Assembly: GCA_003155465.1 (NCBI GenBank)
Contig: PMCR01000229.1
Location: forward strand, 1 to 10,346
Length of the DNA: 10,346 nt
Reading direction: 5' to 3'
Origin: Myxococcales bacterium
GTDB taxonomy: Bacteria; Myxococcota; Polyangia; Fen-1088
A program made the translations under genes and the position numbers. Below, in pieces: positions 1-7,085 of the stretch (the stretch's first letter is position 1; each line of letters starts with the position of its first letter). The notes beneath the pieces are model-generated. The model was not told where the DNA came from. It worked only from the letters and a program-made list of their open reading frames with translations, and searched no databases.

Positions 1-248
1 TGCTCGCGCGTGCTCGGCACCGGCCGCAGCTTGAACTCCGACGGGATCATGGGCAGCGTGTCCAGCCGCCAAGCCTTCCAGCGGCCGTCGTAGCTGGCCG
101 GCTCGTCCAGCTCGACCAGGTGACCCACGCACCAGGTGATCACGCGGTCCTTGGCCTCGAAGCAGTGTTTGCCCGCCGGCCGCACCCCCAGCACGCGGGC
201 GAGATCGCGCGCGACCGAGGGCTTTTCGGCGATCACCAATTGCACCAT
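1..248 (-). CDS. topB: DNA topoisomerase III, N-terminal part (runs off the left edge)
   Basis: Type IA topoisomerase that cuts and reseals one DNA strand and decatenates DNA. Only the first 82 codons are present. The protein opens with MVQLVIAEKPS, the start of the TOPRIM domain with its catalytic glutamate (E8). It continues with a TWCVGHLVEL segment (about residues 38-47) and a YDGRWKAWRLDTLP segment (about residues 53-66), both typical of TopB rather than TopA. The tyrosine active site and C-terminal zinc region lie outside the window. The ATG at 248 is preceded on the minus strand by CCGATAAACTCAC, which has no Shine-Dalgarno sequence. A GTG one codon later is an alternative start. It follows the SprT-like gene by 122 bases in the same direction. 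The family assignment is firm; the exact start is less so. Confidence 0.88.
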   Translation of the reverse strand, partial: MVQLVIAEKPSVARDLARVLGVRPAGKHCFEAKDRVITWCVGHLVELDEPASYDGRWKAWRLDTLPMIPSEFKLRPVPSTRE

Positions 249-370
249 GTGAGTTTATCGGAAGTCGCAAGAAGAAGGTGCGTGGCGAGCGATTGATTTT
301 GGTCGCACGGCACCTACGACACGGTGACGCCCGGGGTGGTAGGGAATCCCGCCAACCTGACAACGCCGTG

Positions 371-1423
371 TCAGCGCACCGGGCCCAGCAAATGCCCCCT
401 CTCGCTACTCCCCTGGACCGGCCGGTGCAACACGATCTCGCGCCCAGCCTTGCGGCCGTGCTCATAGGCCTCGGTGTGATACAGGCCGATGCCGCCACCG
501 CGGGTGGTACGCGGATAGCGCTGGCGCAGATAGCCGTGCAGCGCGGGATCCCCCACCCAGACCAGGCCCTCGCGCCGGCTCTCGGCGGCGCCCGTCTTCA
601 GCTTCTCATCGAACCCTATCATCACGCCGGTCATGAAGCGCCGCCGCTCGCGGTTGCTGGCGATGCGATGCCGGCGCTTGTGCTCATGCCACAGTCGTTC
701 CGCCGTCTCGAGCAGGAAGCCGTGCACATATGCCGCCACTTCCAGATTGGACAGGGTGCCACAGATCTCCAGCACGCGGCCGCGCCGACCTTCGCCGGGT
801 AGGTAGGACGGCACCCAGATCACCTCGACGAAGAAGTGGCGCGACAGTATGCCCGCCAACACATGCTCTGCCGCCTCGATGCGGCCGCTGGGCTTGCCCA
901 GGTGCCGGAAGGCGAAGCCCTCGGCAGCCCGGGTCACCGTCTGATCGATGTTGTGCTTCAGCATCAGCCGTTGCGCCGTGTTCATGGCGGCCTCGGCCTC
1001 GTGCAAGTTCGGGCTCTCGGCCAGGGCGAGCAGGCGCGCGATCCGGCGCAGCACGGGATTGCCCTCGCCTCCTGCAGTCTGGGGCAGCCCGCGCGCTGAC
1101 GGATCAAAGCCATGCTGCCGGCACAGATTCTCGAATGCCGGGCCATGCGCGGTTTCGTCGTCGATGCCCATGACCTCGTCGACGAACTGGTGCGCGATCT
1201 CGTGCTTCAACACCTCGCGCACCACGCCCCAGGGCTGGTCATACACCAGCCTACGCGCGAGCGAGAGGGTGCGGCTGCGGCGGTCCCAGAATCCCAGGCG
1301 CGCGCCCGCGTCGTGCAGGGCAAGTACCGGCGGCCGCAACCGGCCGCGGAAATGGTTGCCGCTGATCTCTCGCCAGGTGGAACCCAGCTCGCGCAGGAGG
1401 GCCGCTTCCAGAATCTCTCTCAT
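371..1423 (-). CDS. SprT-like zinc metalloprotease with DUF2786 domain
   Basis: A 350-residue protein with three visible parts. Residues 1-105 are SprT-like: a zincin motif HEIAH at 74-78 (two zinc histidines and the catalytic glutamate) and a third likely zinc ligand, H93, in AHGPAFENLC. Residues about 122-160 match DUF2786 (RRIARLLALAESPN, then an AMNTAQRLMLKHNID helix). The remainder is an arginine-rich domain often seen after DUF2786. SprT-like zincins include the eukaryotic SPRTN family, which degrades DNA-protein crosslinks; the role of this bacterial version is not established. Its ATG overlaps the stop of the oxidase gene (ATGA), and GAGGAA lies upstream at a usable distance, so translation is probably coupled. 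The next gene in the direction of transcription is topoisomerase III. No signal peptide is seen, so it is probably cytoplasmic. Confidence 0.85.
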   Translation of the reverse strand: MREILEAALLRELGSTWREISGNHFRGRLRPPVLALHDAGARLGFWDRRSRTLSLARRLVYDQPWGVVREVLKHEIAHQFVDEVMGIDDETAHGPAFENLCRQHGFDPSARGLPQTAGGEGNPVLRRIARLLALAESPNLHEAEAAMNTAQRLMLKHNIDQTVTRAAEGFAFRHLGKPSGRIEAAEHVLAGILSRHFFVEVIWVPSYLPGEGRRGRVLEICGTLSNLEVAAYVHGFLLETAERLWHEHKRRHRIASNRERRRFMTGVMIGFDEKLKTGAAESRREGLVWVGDPALHGYLRQRYPRTTRGGGIGLYHTEAYEHGRKAGREIVLHRPVQGSSERGHLLGPVR

Positions 1424-2799
1424 CGTGGAAGTTCCTCAGCCAGCCTGCGCGCCAGCTTGCCCGATCGGCTGACCAGTTCGGGCACGCCGGCGTTGTGATA
1501 GGCGTTGCCGTGAAAGCAAAGACCGGGGTAGCGCCGCTCGCCTGCCTCCAGGTCTGCCACGCGATCCATGTGCCCGAGGATGTACTGAGGCAAAGCGCGC
1601 TCGTGACGGACGACATGCGCGAAAGCGGGTGGCGCGGTCAGGCCCAGCAGGCCCCGAAGCTCCGCGTGGGCCAGTGCCGTCAATTCCTGGTCAGGCAGGC
1701 TTGCCGTCTCGGGATGGCGCGCGCCGCCCGTGCGTACCGAAAACAGCAGAAACCGGGCCGGCGCGCGCCCGGGAAAGATGGCCGAGGCAAAAACCGCGCC
1801 GAGGATCTTCAGATGCTCAGATGCAGGCACGAAGAACCCGTAGGCGTCCGCGGGCTGCGCCAGCGCCGAGGCGGAGTAGCCCAGGTGCACGAGTGCAACC
1901 GGGACATAGGGAATGCGCGCGAGGATCTCTGACAGGTCGGAATCCAGCCGCCGGACCACCTGGCAGGCTTGGTGAGCGGGGATCGCCAATACCAGCGCGT
2001 CCGCGTCCAAGGTACTGCTGTGCCCATTTTCGTCGACCGCCAGGTGAAAGCTGCTGGCAACGCGCTCCACCTGCACGATGCGCACACCCAGCCGAAGCCG
2101 GTCGCCAAGTCTGCTGGCCAACGCCGTGGTCAACTCGTCGAGGCCGGTCACGAACGACGACAGCCGGGGCGTGTCGCTGCCCGCGAGCCCCTTCCCCCGT
2201 TGCTTCCTCAGGTCAGCGCGCATGCCCAGAACCAAGCTCCGATGTTCGCGCTCCATAGCAGCCATGAGCGGAAACGCGGCCGGCAGGCTGACCGCATCTG
2301 GATCGCCCGCGTAGAGGCCCGACACCAACGGCTGCAGCAAACGTTCGCCGGCCAGCTCGCCCAGACGCCGGCTGGCAAACGCGGTGACCGATTCCTCCAG
2401 GCCACGCGCCGAGGGGCCACGCGGCAGAACCAAGTCAGCCAGCATGCGCAGCTTGGCGGAAAGGGGCAAGAGCCGCGAACGGAAGAACGCCTCCGCATCG
2501 AGGGGCGTGTCGTGCAAACGGCCGTTCGCCACCACCAGCCGGCGCTCCCCGGCGTCAAAGGCCGGCAGCACGCGGCCTTCGATGCCTAGCCTGCGCGCCA
2601 AGGGCGTGATGCTGTTCTGCCGGTCGAGGTAGCTGGCCGGACCGCGCTCACATATGTAGCCGTCTCGCCGATCGGTCTCGATCTTGCCGCCTGCGCGTCG
2701 CTCGCTCTCTAGGACCAAAACCGAGACGCCCAGGCGTTCCAGCTCGAAAGCGAGCGACAGGCCGGAGATTCCCGCCCCGGCGACGACGACGCGTTTCAT
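1420..2799 (-). CDS. hemY: Protoporphyrinogen oxidase, HemY type (FAD-dependent)
   Basis: A 459-residue flavoprotein that uses oxygen to oxidise protoporphyrinogen IX to protoporphyrin IX (or the coproporphyrin equivalent), a late step of heme synthesis. The N-terminus has the FAD-binding Rossmann motif GAGISG (residues 8-13) and E31 at the end of the second strand. The family signature GGKIETDRRDGYICERGPAS follows from G37. Near the C-terminus are ALPQYILGHMDR and a second FAD contact, GLCFHGNAYHNAGVPELV, both typical of the family. Length is normal. The ATG at 2799 is preferred over an upstream in-frame TTG at 2811 because MKRVVVAGAG begins the first strand directly and AAGGA lies just upstream. 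The gene follows the methyltransferase by 91 bases and overlaps the SprT-like gene by 4. The symbol is given by family; some genomes call this type hemG or, in the coproporphyrin pathway, cgoX. Confidence 0.9.
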   Translation of the reverse strand: MKRVVVAGAGISGLSLAFELERLGVSVLVLESERRAGGKIETDRRDGYICERGPASYLDRQNSITPLARRLGIEGRVLPAFDAGERRLVVANGRLHDTPLDAEAFFRSRLLPLSAKLRMLADLVLPRGPSARGLEESVTAFASRRLGELAGERLLQPLVSGLYAGDPDAVSLPAAFPLMAAMEREHRSLVLGMRADLRKQRGKGLAGSDTPRLSSFVTGLDELTTALASRLGDRLRLGVRIVQVERVASSFHLAVDENGHSSTLDADALVLAIPAHQACQVVRRLDSDLSEILARIPYVPVALVHLGYSASALAQPADAYGFFVPASEHLKILGAVFASAIFPGRAPARFLLFSVRTGGARHPETASLPDQELTALAHAELRGLLGLTAPPAFAHVVRHERALPQYILGHMDRVADLEAGERRYPGLCFHGNAYHNAGVPELVSRSGKLARRLAEELPR

Positions 2800-2802
2800 G
2801 AG

Positions 2803-2807
2803 TCCTT
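2803..2807 (-). promoter_or_regulatory. Ribosome-binding site of the protoporphyrinogen oxidase gene
   Basis: The minus strand reads GCAAGGACTCATGAAA. AAGGA lies 3 bases before the ATG at 2799. The upstream in-frame TTG (2811-2809) overlaps this element, which argues that the ATG is the true start. The spacing is short but workable. Confidence 0.5.
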
Positions 2808-2875
2808 GCAAGGCAATATACTCAGGGCAAAAGCGGTTGCCACCCCGGCCATGCCGGCCCTGATGATCACGACCC

Positions 2876-2892
2876 GACCCGGATCGCGGGTC
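2876..2892 (-). other. GC-rich inverted repeat at the methyltransferase stop codon
   Basis: GACCCG (2876-2881) and CGGGTC (2887-2892) form perfect 6-base arms around a 5-base loop. The repeat overlaps the stop codon (2891-2893) of the methyltransferase. No run of T follows on the minus strand, so it is not a standard terminator. It might weaken read-through into the oxidase gene or protect a transcript end. It could also be chance in GC-rich DNA. Confidence 0.3.
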
Positions 2893-3769
2893 ACGGCCTG
2901 ACCTGCGCCTGCAACAACCCCACGTGCCACTCGAACCGCAAGTGACCCTCGGACTGGTCGCTCAAATGGGAACCCTGGAAGGGTTCCCAAACCCTCCCGC
3001 GATGGTGCGCCGCCGACAAAACCGGCCGGCTCCCCACTCGACTGGATGCCTCCAATCCGTCGGCACCGAAGATGGCGTGCAGCGACCCGCGGCTTTCCAG
3101 GGTGGCAAGCAGCGCTTTGGCATCTGGAAAACTCTCCTCGAGCACCACCGCCTCCAGACGGTTGGCACGCAGGTCACCCGGCAACAGGCTCGCCATTTCC
3201 TCGATCCGCAGACCCTGGCTGGCAAGCCGACGGAAGCTGGCCCGCCGCGCGTGCAACTGCCGGGCCAGCCAGCGGTTGCCCTCCGCGCTGCTGAAATGGC
3301 GCAGGGGTGCGCTCACCAGAAGCCAACCCCCAGGCCGCAATACCCGCAGCACTTCGTCTCGCGCGGCACGCTGGAACCAGTGCCAGGCGAAATTGCAGAC
3401 CACCACATCAAACGAGCCTGCGGCATAGGGCAACGCCTCGGCAGCGGCGTGGCGCAGCGAAACTGCCGCAAGGGTTGGCTTGCGCGCCGCCCGCGCGAGC
3501 ATCGGCGCCGACACGTCCACCCCCTGCCAGGCGACACCAGGAAACGCCTGCAAGAGTCCTTCCGTGGCAAAACCACTGCCACAACCCAGGTCGAGCCCGC
3601 ACCCCCGAGAAAACGGCCCAGCGCCCGAAAGCAATCTCGTCAACAGCGTCCCATAGAACTGGCGGTTGCCGACAGAGTCGTAGCGCCGCGCCCGCTCGCC
3701 ATCCGACCATAGGCCCACACTGACGTCACCCTCGGAGGCCACGGGGCTGCGTACGATACTCGGGCGCAT
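2891..3769 (-). CDS. Class I SAM-dependent methyltransferase (BioC-like)
   Basis: A 292-residue protein from the ATG at 3769. It shows the class I methyltransferase order: motif I DLGCGSG (about residues 60-66), an acidic residue ending strand 2 in WQGVDVS (about residue 85), AEALPYAAGSFDVVVCNF (motif II region), and EVLRVLRPGGWLLVSAP (motif III). The C-terminus, HLRFEWHVGLLQAQVRP, resembles the final strand of BioC malonyl-ACP O-methyltransferases. There are no biotin genes nearby, so the substrate is unknown and no symbol is given. Being upstream of a heme gene is not proof of a role in heme synthesis. The start is uncertain: the ATG has no Shine-Dalgarno sequence, while an in-frame GTG at 3718 has GAGGG 10 bases upstream and would give 275 residues. 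It is transcribed divergently from the cupin regulator. Confidence 0.8.
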   Translation of the reverse strand: MRPSIVRSPVASEGDVSVGLWSDGERARRYDSVGNRQFYGTLLTRLLSGAGPFSRGCGLDLGCGSGFATEGLLQAFPGVAWQGVDVSAPMLARAARKPTLAAVSLRHAAAEALPYAAGSFDVVVCNFAWHWFQRAARDEVLRVLRPGGWLLVSAPLRHFSSAEGNRWLARQLHARRASFRRLASQGLRIEEMASLLPGDLRANRLEAVVLEESFPDAKALLATLESRGSLHAIFGADGLEASSRVGSRPVLSAAHHRGRVWEPFQGSHLSDQSEGHLRFEWHVGLLQAQVRP

Positions 3770-3921
3770 GGCGAATCGAGGGCAGCTTTTACCACGGGGT
3801 CCGCAGATGTCCCGCCCGCATTCGCATGGAGAAGCGCGTCCCTTCCGCCACGCCGGTTGAGGCCGGCCCGCCTGTGACGAACCCTGGCCCGTAGCATCCA
3901 ACCCCAAGACCTCTACAGCGC

Positions 3922-3935
3922 GCCTTTTCGAAGGC
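3922..3935. repeat. Inverted repeat GCCTT-TTCG-AAGGC in the regulator promoter
   Basis: Perfect 5-base arms (3922-3926 and 3931-3935) flank TTCG. The right arm runs into the 8-base palindrome AAGGCCTT (3931-3938). It lies where the -35 region of the regulator promoter would be, so it could be an autoregulatory operator. No terminator-like T run follows. The functional reading is inference. Confidence 0.35.
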
Positions 3936-3947
3936 CTTCCCGATTTC

Positions 3948-3963
3948 TGCTATTGTTGTCCCC
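3948..3963 (+). promoter_or_regulatory. Candidate extended -10 promoter for a leaderless regulator transcript
   Basis: TGC followed by TATTGT (3951-3956) matches an extended -10 element (TGn plus five of six bases of TATAAT). The predicted first transcribed base is about 3963, one base before the ATG at 3964. The -35 region is weak (TTCGAA at 3927-3932). No purine-rich ribosome-binding site lies between the -10 and the ATG. Confidence 0.45.
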
Positions 3964-4620
3964 ATGGCTATGAAGAAAGACAGAAGGTCATCTGCACAGA
4001 ACCCCGGGCCCGCTTCCGTCGCAGCCATGCGCAAGGCTCCCCTGCCCCCAGGGGATGACATCGCGGCCGCCGATCTTGGCCGCCGGGTGGCGACCAATCT
4101 GCGCGAAAAGCGCAAGGTACGTAGCCTTTCCCTCGATCAATTGGCGTCAGCCGCGGGCGTCAGCCGCGCGCCTCCTTCACAGATCGAGACCATGAAAAGC
4201 AATCCCTCGCTGGGCGTGCTGTGGAAAATCGCCGTGGGTCTGGGTGTCCCGTTTGCCGAACTCATCGGCGGAAACTTGCGCGGGGCGGCTGAGCTGCGCC
4301 GTGGGGACGCGCAGGTTTTGCGCTCCTCCGACGGCCGCATGGAGAGCCGTCCCCTCACCCCGGCCGGAGCATGCGCCTGGGTCGAGGCCTACGAACTGCG
4401 TCTGGCAGCGCGCGCGGCCCACAGGCCGGAGGCCCACGCGGCTGGCGCACGCGAGATTCTGGTCGTGCTCAGTGGCCAGTTGCGCATGCGGGTGGGCAGC
4501 GAGGCGCATGAACTGGCTGCCGGCGACACCGTCTCGTTCTTGGCTGACCAGCGCCATGCCTATGAGAATCCGGCCGGTTCGGAGATTCGCCGCCACGACG
4601 TCATCATCTATGCCAGGTAG
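3964..4620 (+). CDS. Cupin-type XRE-family transcriptional regulator (SutR-like architecture)
   Basis: A 218-residue DNA-binding regulator. Residues about 38-103 form an XRE helix-turn-helix (LREKRKVRSLSLDQLASAAG, then a SQIE recognition helix and NPSLGVLWKIAVGLGVPFAEL). Residues about 130-216 form a cupin barrel with H158, E164 and G171 in motif 1 (the usual first histidine is not obvious) and H198 in motif 2 (ADQRHAYENP). This layout is shared with E. coli SutR, which regulates sulfur utilisation. The downstream sulfhydrylase and cysteine synthase genes support a sulfur role here by inference. The cupin may bind a metal or a small sulfur or amino-acid ligand. Two oddities: the recognition helix has Pro70-Pro71 where relatives usually carry non-proline residues, and the start has no Shine-Dalgarno sequence. 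Residues 1-33 form a disordered, basic N-terminal tail. A second ATG at 3970 is possible. Confidence 0.88.
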   Translation: MAMKKDRRSSAQNPGPASVAAMRKAPLPPGDDIAAADLGRRVATNLREKRKVRSLSLDQLASAAGVSRAPPSQIETMKSNPSLGVLWKIAVGLGVPFAELIGGNLRGAAELRRGDAQVLRSSDGRMESRPLTPAGACAWVEAYELRLAARAAHRPEAHAAGAREILVVLSGQLRMRVGSEAHELAAGDTVSFLADQRHAYENPAGSEIRRHDVIIYAR

Positions 4621-4667
4621 TCGAGCGGCGTTCTAGTGAACTCCTGTCTTTTTGACTGAACTTCACC

Positions 4668-4696
4668 TTGACAGCCACCCGTGACTGTCGTAGGAA
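4668..4696 (+). promoter_or_regulatory. Candidate sigma-70-type promoter of the metY-cysK-ferritin operon
   Basis: TTGACA (4668-4673) is a perfect -35 hexamer. Seventeen bases later is TAGGAA (4691-4696), a weak -10. Transcription would begin near 4703, inside the inverted repeat at 4700-4719. The operon's genes have short gaps, so this leader is the likely place for its main promoter. The -10 is poor, so activation by a regulator is possible. Confidence 0.35.
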
Positions 4697-4699
4697 GAA

Positions 4700-4719
4700 T
4701 CAAGACCAGTTCGTCTTGA
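4700..4719 (+). promoter_or_regulatory. Candidate operator: 20-base inverted repeat
   Basis: TCAAGAC (4700-4706) and GTCTTGA (4713-4719) are perfect 7-base arms around a 6-base spacer, a layout typical of a dimeric helix-turn-helix regulator. It would cover the predicted transcription start, a position suited to repression. The left half-site word CAAGACC also occurs at 3905-3911 before the regulator gene. No T run follows, so it is not a terminator. Confidence 0.45.
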
Positions 4720-4753
4720 CAGCCTTCATCAAGCCCGCACGAAAGGAAGCCCG

Positions 4754-6043
4754 ATGAGTTCTACCCCCTATCGATTCGAGACCCTGGCGCTGCACGCGGG
4801 GCAGCCAGTTGATGCCACCCTGTCGCGCGGGGTGCCCGTCTATCGAACGACTTCCTACCTCTTCAAGAATACCGAGCACGCGGCCAACCTGTTTGCACTC
4901 AAGGAACTGGGCAACATCTACACCCGCCTGCAAAACCCCACGACCGACACGCTTGAACAGCGCGTGTCCCAACTCGAGGGCGGCGCGGCGTCGGTTGCGC
5001 TGGCCTCCGGCACTGCAGCGGTCTTCTACGCCGTGATCACGCTCGCCCAGGCGGGCGACGAGATTGTGGCGGCCAACAACCTCTACGGCGGCACCTACAC
5101 CCAGTTCGATGCCATCCTGCCGCAGTTGGGGATCAGAACCCATTTTGTCGACCCGAAGGATCCGAGGAACTTCGAGCGCGCCATCAACGACAGAACCCGC
5201 GCCCTGTTCATCGAAACCATCGGCAACCCGGTGCTGGATTTCACCGACGTCGCCGCGGTGGCCGAGGTGGCGCACCGGCGCGGCCTTCCCCTTATCGTGG
5301 ACGCCACCTTCACCACGCCGTACCTCTTGCGTGCCATCGACCACGGCGCTGACATCGTCATCAACTCATTGACCAAGTGGCTGGGCGGCCACGGCGCCGC
5401 CATCGGTGGCATCGTCACCGATGCAGGGAAGTTCAACTGGAAGAATCCTCGCTTCGCGCTCTTCAACCAGCCCGACAGCAACTACCACGGCCTGCGCTGG
5501 GCCCACGATCTGCCCGAACCGCTGGCCCCCATCGCATTTGCCCTGCGCGTGCGCACCGTGCCACTGCGCAACCTGGGCGCCTGCATCGCGCCCGACAATT
5601 CGTGGATCTTCCTGCAAGGCATCGAGACTTTGCCGGTACGCATGGACCGCCATTGCGAGAACGCACTCAAGGTCGCCGAGTTCCTCCAGCGTCACCCCAA
5701 GGTGGCCTGGGTCCGCTACCCAGGTCTCAAGCAGGACCCGAGCCACGCCCTGGCCAGTCGGTACCTCCAGCGCGGCTTCGGTGGGATGGTGGTTTTCGGC
5801 CACAAGGGCGGCTACCAGGCGGCGGTCAAGCTCATCGACAGCATCAAGCTCTTCTCCCATCTGGCCAACGTGGGAGACGCCAAGAGCCTCATTCTACACC
5901 CGTCGAGCACGTCCCATTCACAGCTCACTGAGCAGCAGCAGCGGGAGTCCGGCCTGACTCCCGACCTCATCCGACTCTCGGTCGGGCTCGAGCATCCCGA
6001 CGATCTGGTCGAGGCGCTGGATCGGGCCCTCGCCCTCGGGTGA
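4754..6043 (+). CDS. metY: O-acetylhomoserine sulfhydrylase (PLP-dependent)
   Basis: A 429-residue Cys/Met metabolism PLP enzyme that joins O-acetylhomoserine and sulfide to give homocysteine and acetate. The N-terminus has the family motif YTRLQNPTT with Y56 and R58, which contact PLP phosphate. ASGTAA (84-89) and [11 protein letters not shown] (108-118) follow. D183 in VDATFTTP pairs with the PLP ring nitrogen, and K208 in [11 protein letters not shown] is the Schiff-base lysine. IRLSVGLEH near the C-terminus holds the arginine expected to bind the substrate carboxylate. The length of about 430 residues and the [10 protein letters not shown] form favour this enzyme over the shorter cystathionine synthases and lyases. 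AAAGGAAG lies 5 bases before the ATG. It heads an operon with cysteine synthase 43 bases downstream. No homoserine acetyltransferase gene is in the window. Substrate preference is inferred from family. Confidence 0.92.
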   Translation: MSSTPYRFETLALHAGQPVDATLSRGVPVYRTTSYLFKNTEHAANLFALKELGNIYTRLQNPTTDTLEQRVSQLEGGAASVALASGTAAVFYAVITLAQAGDEIVAANNLYGGTYTQFDAILPQLGIRTHFVDPKDPRNFERAINDRTRALFIETIGNPVLDFTDVAAVAEVAHRRGLPLIVDATFTTPYLLRAIDHGADIVINSLTKWLGGHGAAIGGIVTDAGKFNWKNPRFALFNQPDSNYHGLRWAHDLPEPLAPIAFALRVRTVPLRNLGACIAPDNSWIFLQGIETLPVRMDRHCENALKVAEFLQRHPKVAWVRYPGLKQDPSHALASRYLQRGFGGMVVFGHKGGYQAAVKLIDSIKLFSHLANVGDAKSLILHPSSTSHSQLTEQQQRESGLTPDLIRLSVGLEHPDDLVEALDRALALG

Positions 6044-6073
6044 AGACGCTCAAGTCGCACATCGTCACGAAAT

Positions 6074-6078
6074 GGAGG
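6074..6078 (+). promoter_or_regulatory. Ribosome-binding site of cysteine synthase; decides the start
   Basis: GGAGG lies 8 bases before the ATG at 6087. An upstream in-frame ATG (6072-6074) overlaps this element and would add five residues (MEVGP) not expected in the family. The later ATG is therefore chosen. Confidence 0.7.
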
Positions 6079-6086
6079 TAGGTCCC

Positions 6087-7043
6087 ATGTCGAACATCTT
6101 CGCCGACAACGCCCTCTCGATCGGTCGAACTCCCCTTGTCAAATTGAACCGCCTCGCCGCCGGAGCCAAAGCCACCGTCCTTTGCAAAATTGAGGGACGT
6201 AACCCAGCCTATTCCGTCAAGTGCCGCATCGGGGCGTCCATGATTCGAGACGGGGAGGAACGGGGCGTGCTAAAGCCCGGCGTGGAGGTTGTCGAGCCCA
6301 CCAGCGGGAACACCGGAATCGCTCTGGCTTTCGTTTGCGCGGTCCGCGGCTACAAGTTGACCCTGTGCATGCCCGAAACTTTCAGCCAAGAACGCCGCCG
6401 CGTGCTGGCCGCTTTCGGCGCCAATCTGATGTTGACGCCAGGCTCGGAAGGCATGCCCGGCGCCATCAAACGTGCCGAAGCCTTGGCGGCCTCCGATCCC
6501 GCCCGCTATTTTCTGCCCCAACAGTTCAAGAACCCGGCCAACCCGCGCATACACGAACAGACCACCGGGCCTGAGATCTGGCACGACACCGACGGGAAAG
6601 TTGACGTGCTGGTGTGCGGTGTGGGCACGGGCGGCACCCTCTCCGGGATCTCGCGCTTCTGGGAGAAGGTCAAGGGCAAGCCGTTGCATTCCGTGGCGGT
6701 CGAGCCGGCCAAGAGCCCGGTCATTACGCAGATGCGCAGCGGTGCCCCGCTCAAGCCCTCGCCGCACAAGATCCAGGGTATCGGTGCCGGCTTCATCCCT
6801 GACACGCTCGACCTTAGCCTGGTCGATCGGGTGGAACAGGTTTCCGACGAGGAGGCGGTCGAGACAGCGCGCCGACTGGCGCGCGAGGAAGGCATTCTCT
6901 CGGGCATTTCCAGCGGGGCTGCCGCCGCGGTGGCGGTGCGCCTGGCGCGCCTGGATGCGTTCGCGGGGAAGACCATCGTGGCCATTCTGCCTGACTCTGG
7001 CGAGCGCTACCTGTCGACGGTTCTCTTCGAAGGCATCGGGTAG
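6087..7043 (+). CDS. cysK: Cysteine synthase A (O-acetylserine sulfhydrylase)
   Basis: A 318-residue PLP enzyme that makes cysteine from O-acetylserine and sulfide. K45 in [15 protein letters not shown] is the Schiff-base lysine in the CysK-type context. TSGNTG (72-77) is the substrate-carboxylate loop. [16 protein letters not shown] holds the glycine-rich PLP-phosphate loop, and [11 protein letters not shown] carries the serine near the PLP ring nitrogen. Length and motif order match CysK rather than the longer cystathionine beta-synthase (no C-terminal CBS domains). It sits 43 bases after the sulfhydrylase gene and 42 bases before the ferritin-like gene, consistent with one transcript. Both synthases use sulfide, so cells can split it between methionine and cysteine. 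No serine acetyltransferase (cysE) is nearby. The gene ends with TAG. Confidence 0.93.
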   Translation: MSNIFADNALSIGRTPLVKLNRLAAGAKATVLCKIEGRNPAYSVKCRIGASMIRDGEERGVLKPGVEVVEPTSGNTGIALAFVCAVRGYKLTLCMPETFSQERRRVLAAFGANLMLTPGSEGMPGAIKRAEALAASDPARYFLPQQFKNPANPRIHEQTTGPEIWHDTDGKVDVLVCGVGTGGTLSGISRFWEKVKGKPLHSVAVEPAKSPVITQMRSGAPLKPSPHKIQGIGAGFIPDTLDLSLVDRVEQVSDEEAVETARRLAREEGILSGISSGAAAAVAVRLARLDAFAGKTIVAILPDSGERYLSTVLFEGIG

Positions 7044-7085
7044 TGGGTGTATACCTGAGACCAAACCGAAGCATCGGAGGTTGCC

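Larger units (their letters stand above)
3770..3963. promoter_or_regulatory. Divergent intergenic region between methyltransferase and cupin regulator
   Basis: About 190 bases without a credible gene. The right end carries the regulator's candidate extended -10 promoter, the hairpin-forming word GCCTT-TTCG-AAGGC and a copy of CAAGACC (3905-3911) that recurs before the sulfhydrylase gene. An inverted pair GCCGG/CCGGC sits near 3852-3867. I see no convincing promoter for the methyltransferase on the minus strand. Open minus-strand frames through here are extensions of its reading frame and lack typical protein features. Confidence 0.45.
4667..4724 (+). repeat. Direct repeat CTTGACAGCC, two copies
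   Basis: CTTGACAGCC occurs at 4667-4676 and again at 4715-4724, 48 bases apart, in the leader before the sulfhydrylase gene. The second copy overlaps the right arm of the 4700-4719 inverted repeat. The first copy contains the TTGACA proposed as a -35 box. Repetition of a 10-base word in 133 bases suggests binding sites, possibly for the upstream regulator. Confidence 0.45.

Noticed and set aside
318..372. Inverted arms GACACGG and CCGTGTC separated by 41 bases around an inner GGGAATCCC, between the SprT-like and topoisomerase genes.
   Set aside because: Long loop, no T run and short arms; likely chance, not enough for a terminator or structured RNA call.
278..802. A plus-strand open frame opposite the end of the SprT-like gene and its downstream gap.
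   Set aside because: No domain or ribosome-binding site; the minus strand carries the real gene with a zincin motif.
2796..2990. A short minus-strand open frame spanning the gap between methyltransferase and oxidase.
   Set aside because: It overlaps both real genes out of frame and has no ribosome-binding site.
4621..4753. A SAM-sensing riboswitch in the leader of the sulfhydrylase gene.
   Set aside because: The leader holds short repeats and one hairpin, but I cannot match it to any known SAM riboswitch core, and a protein operator explains the repeats better.
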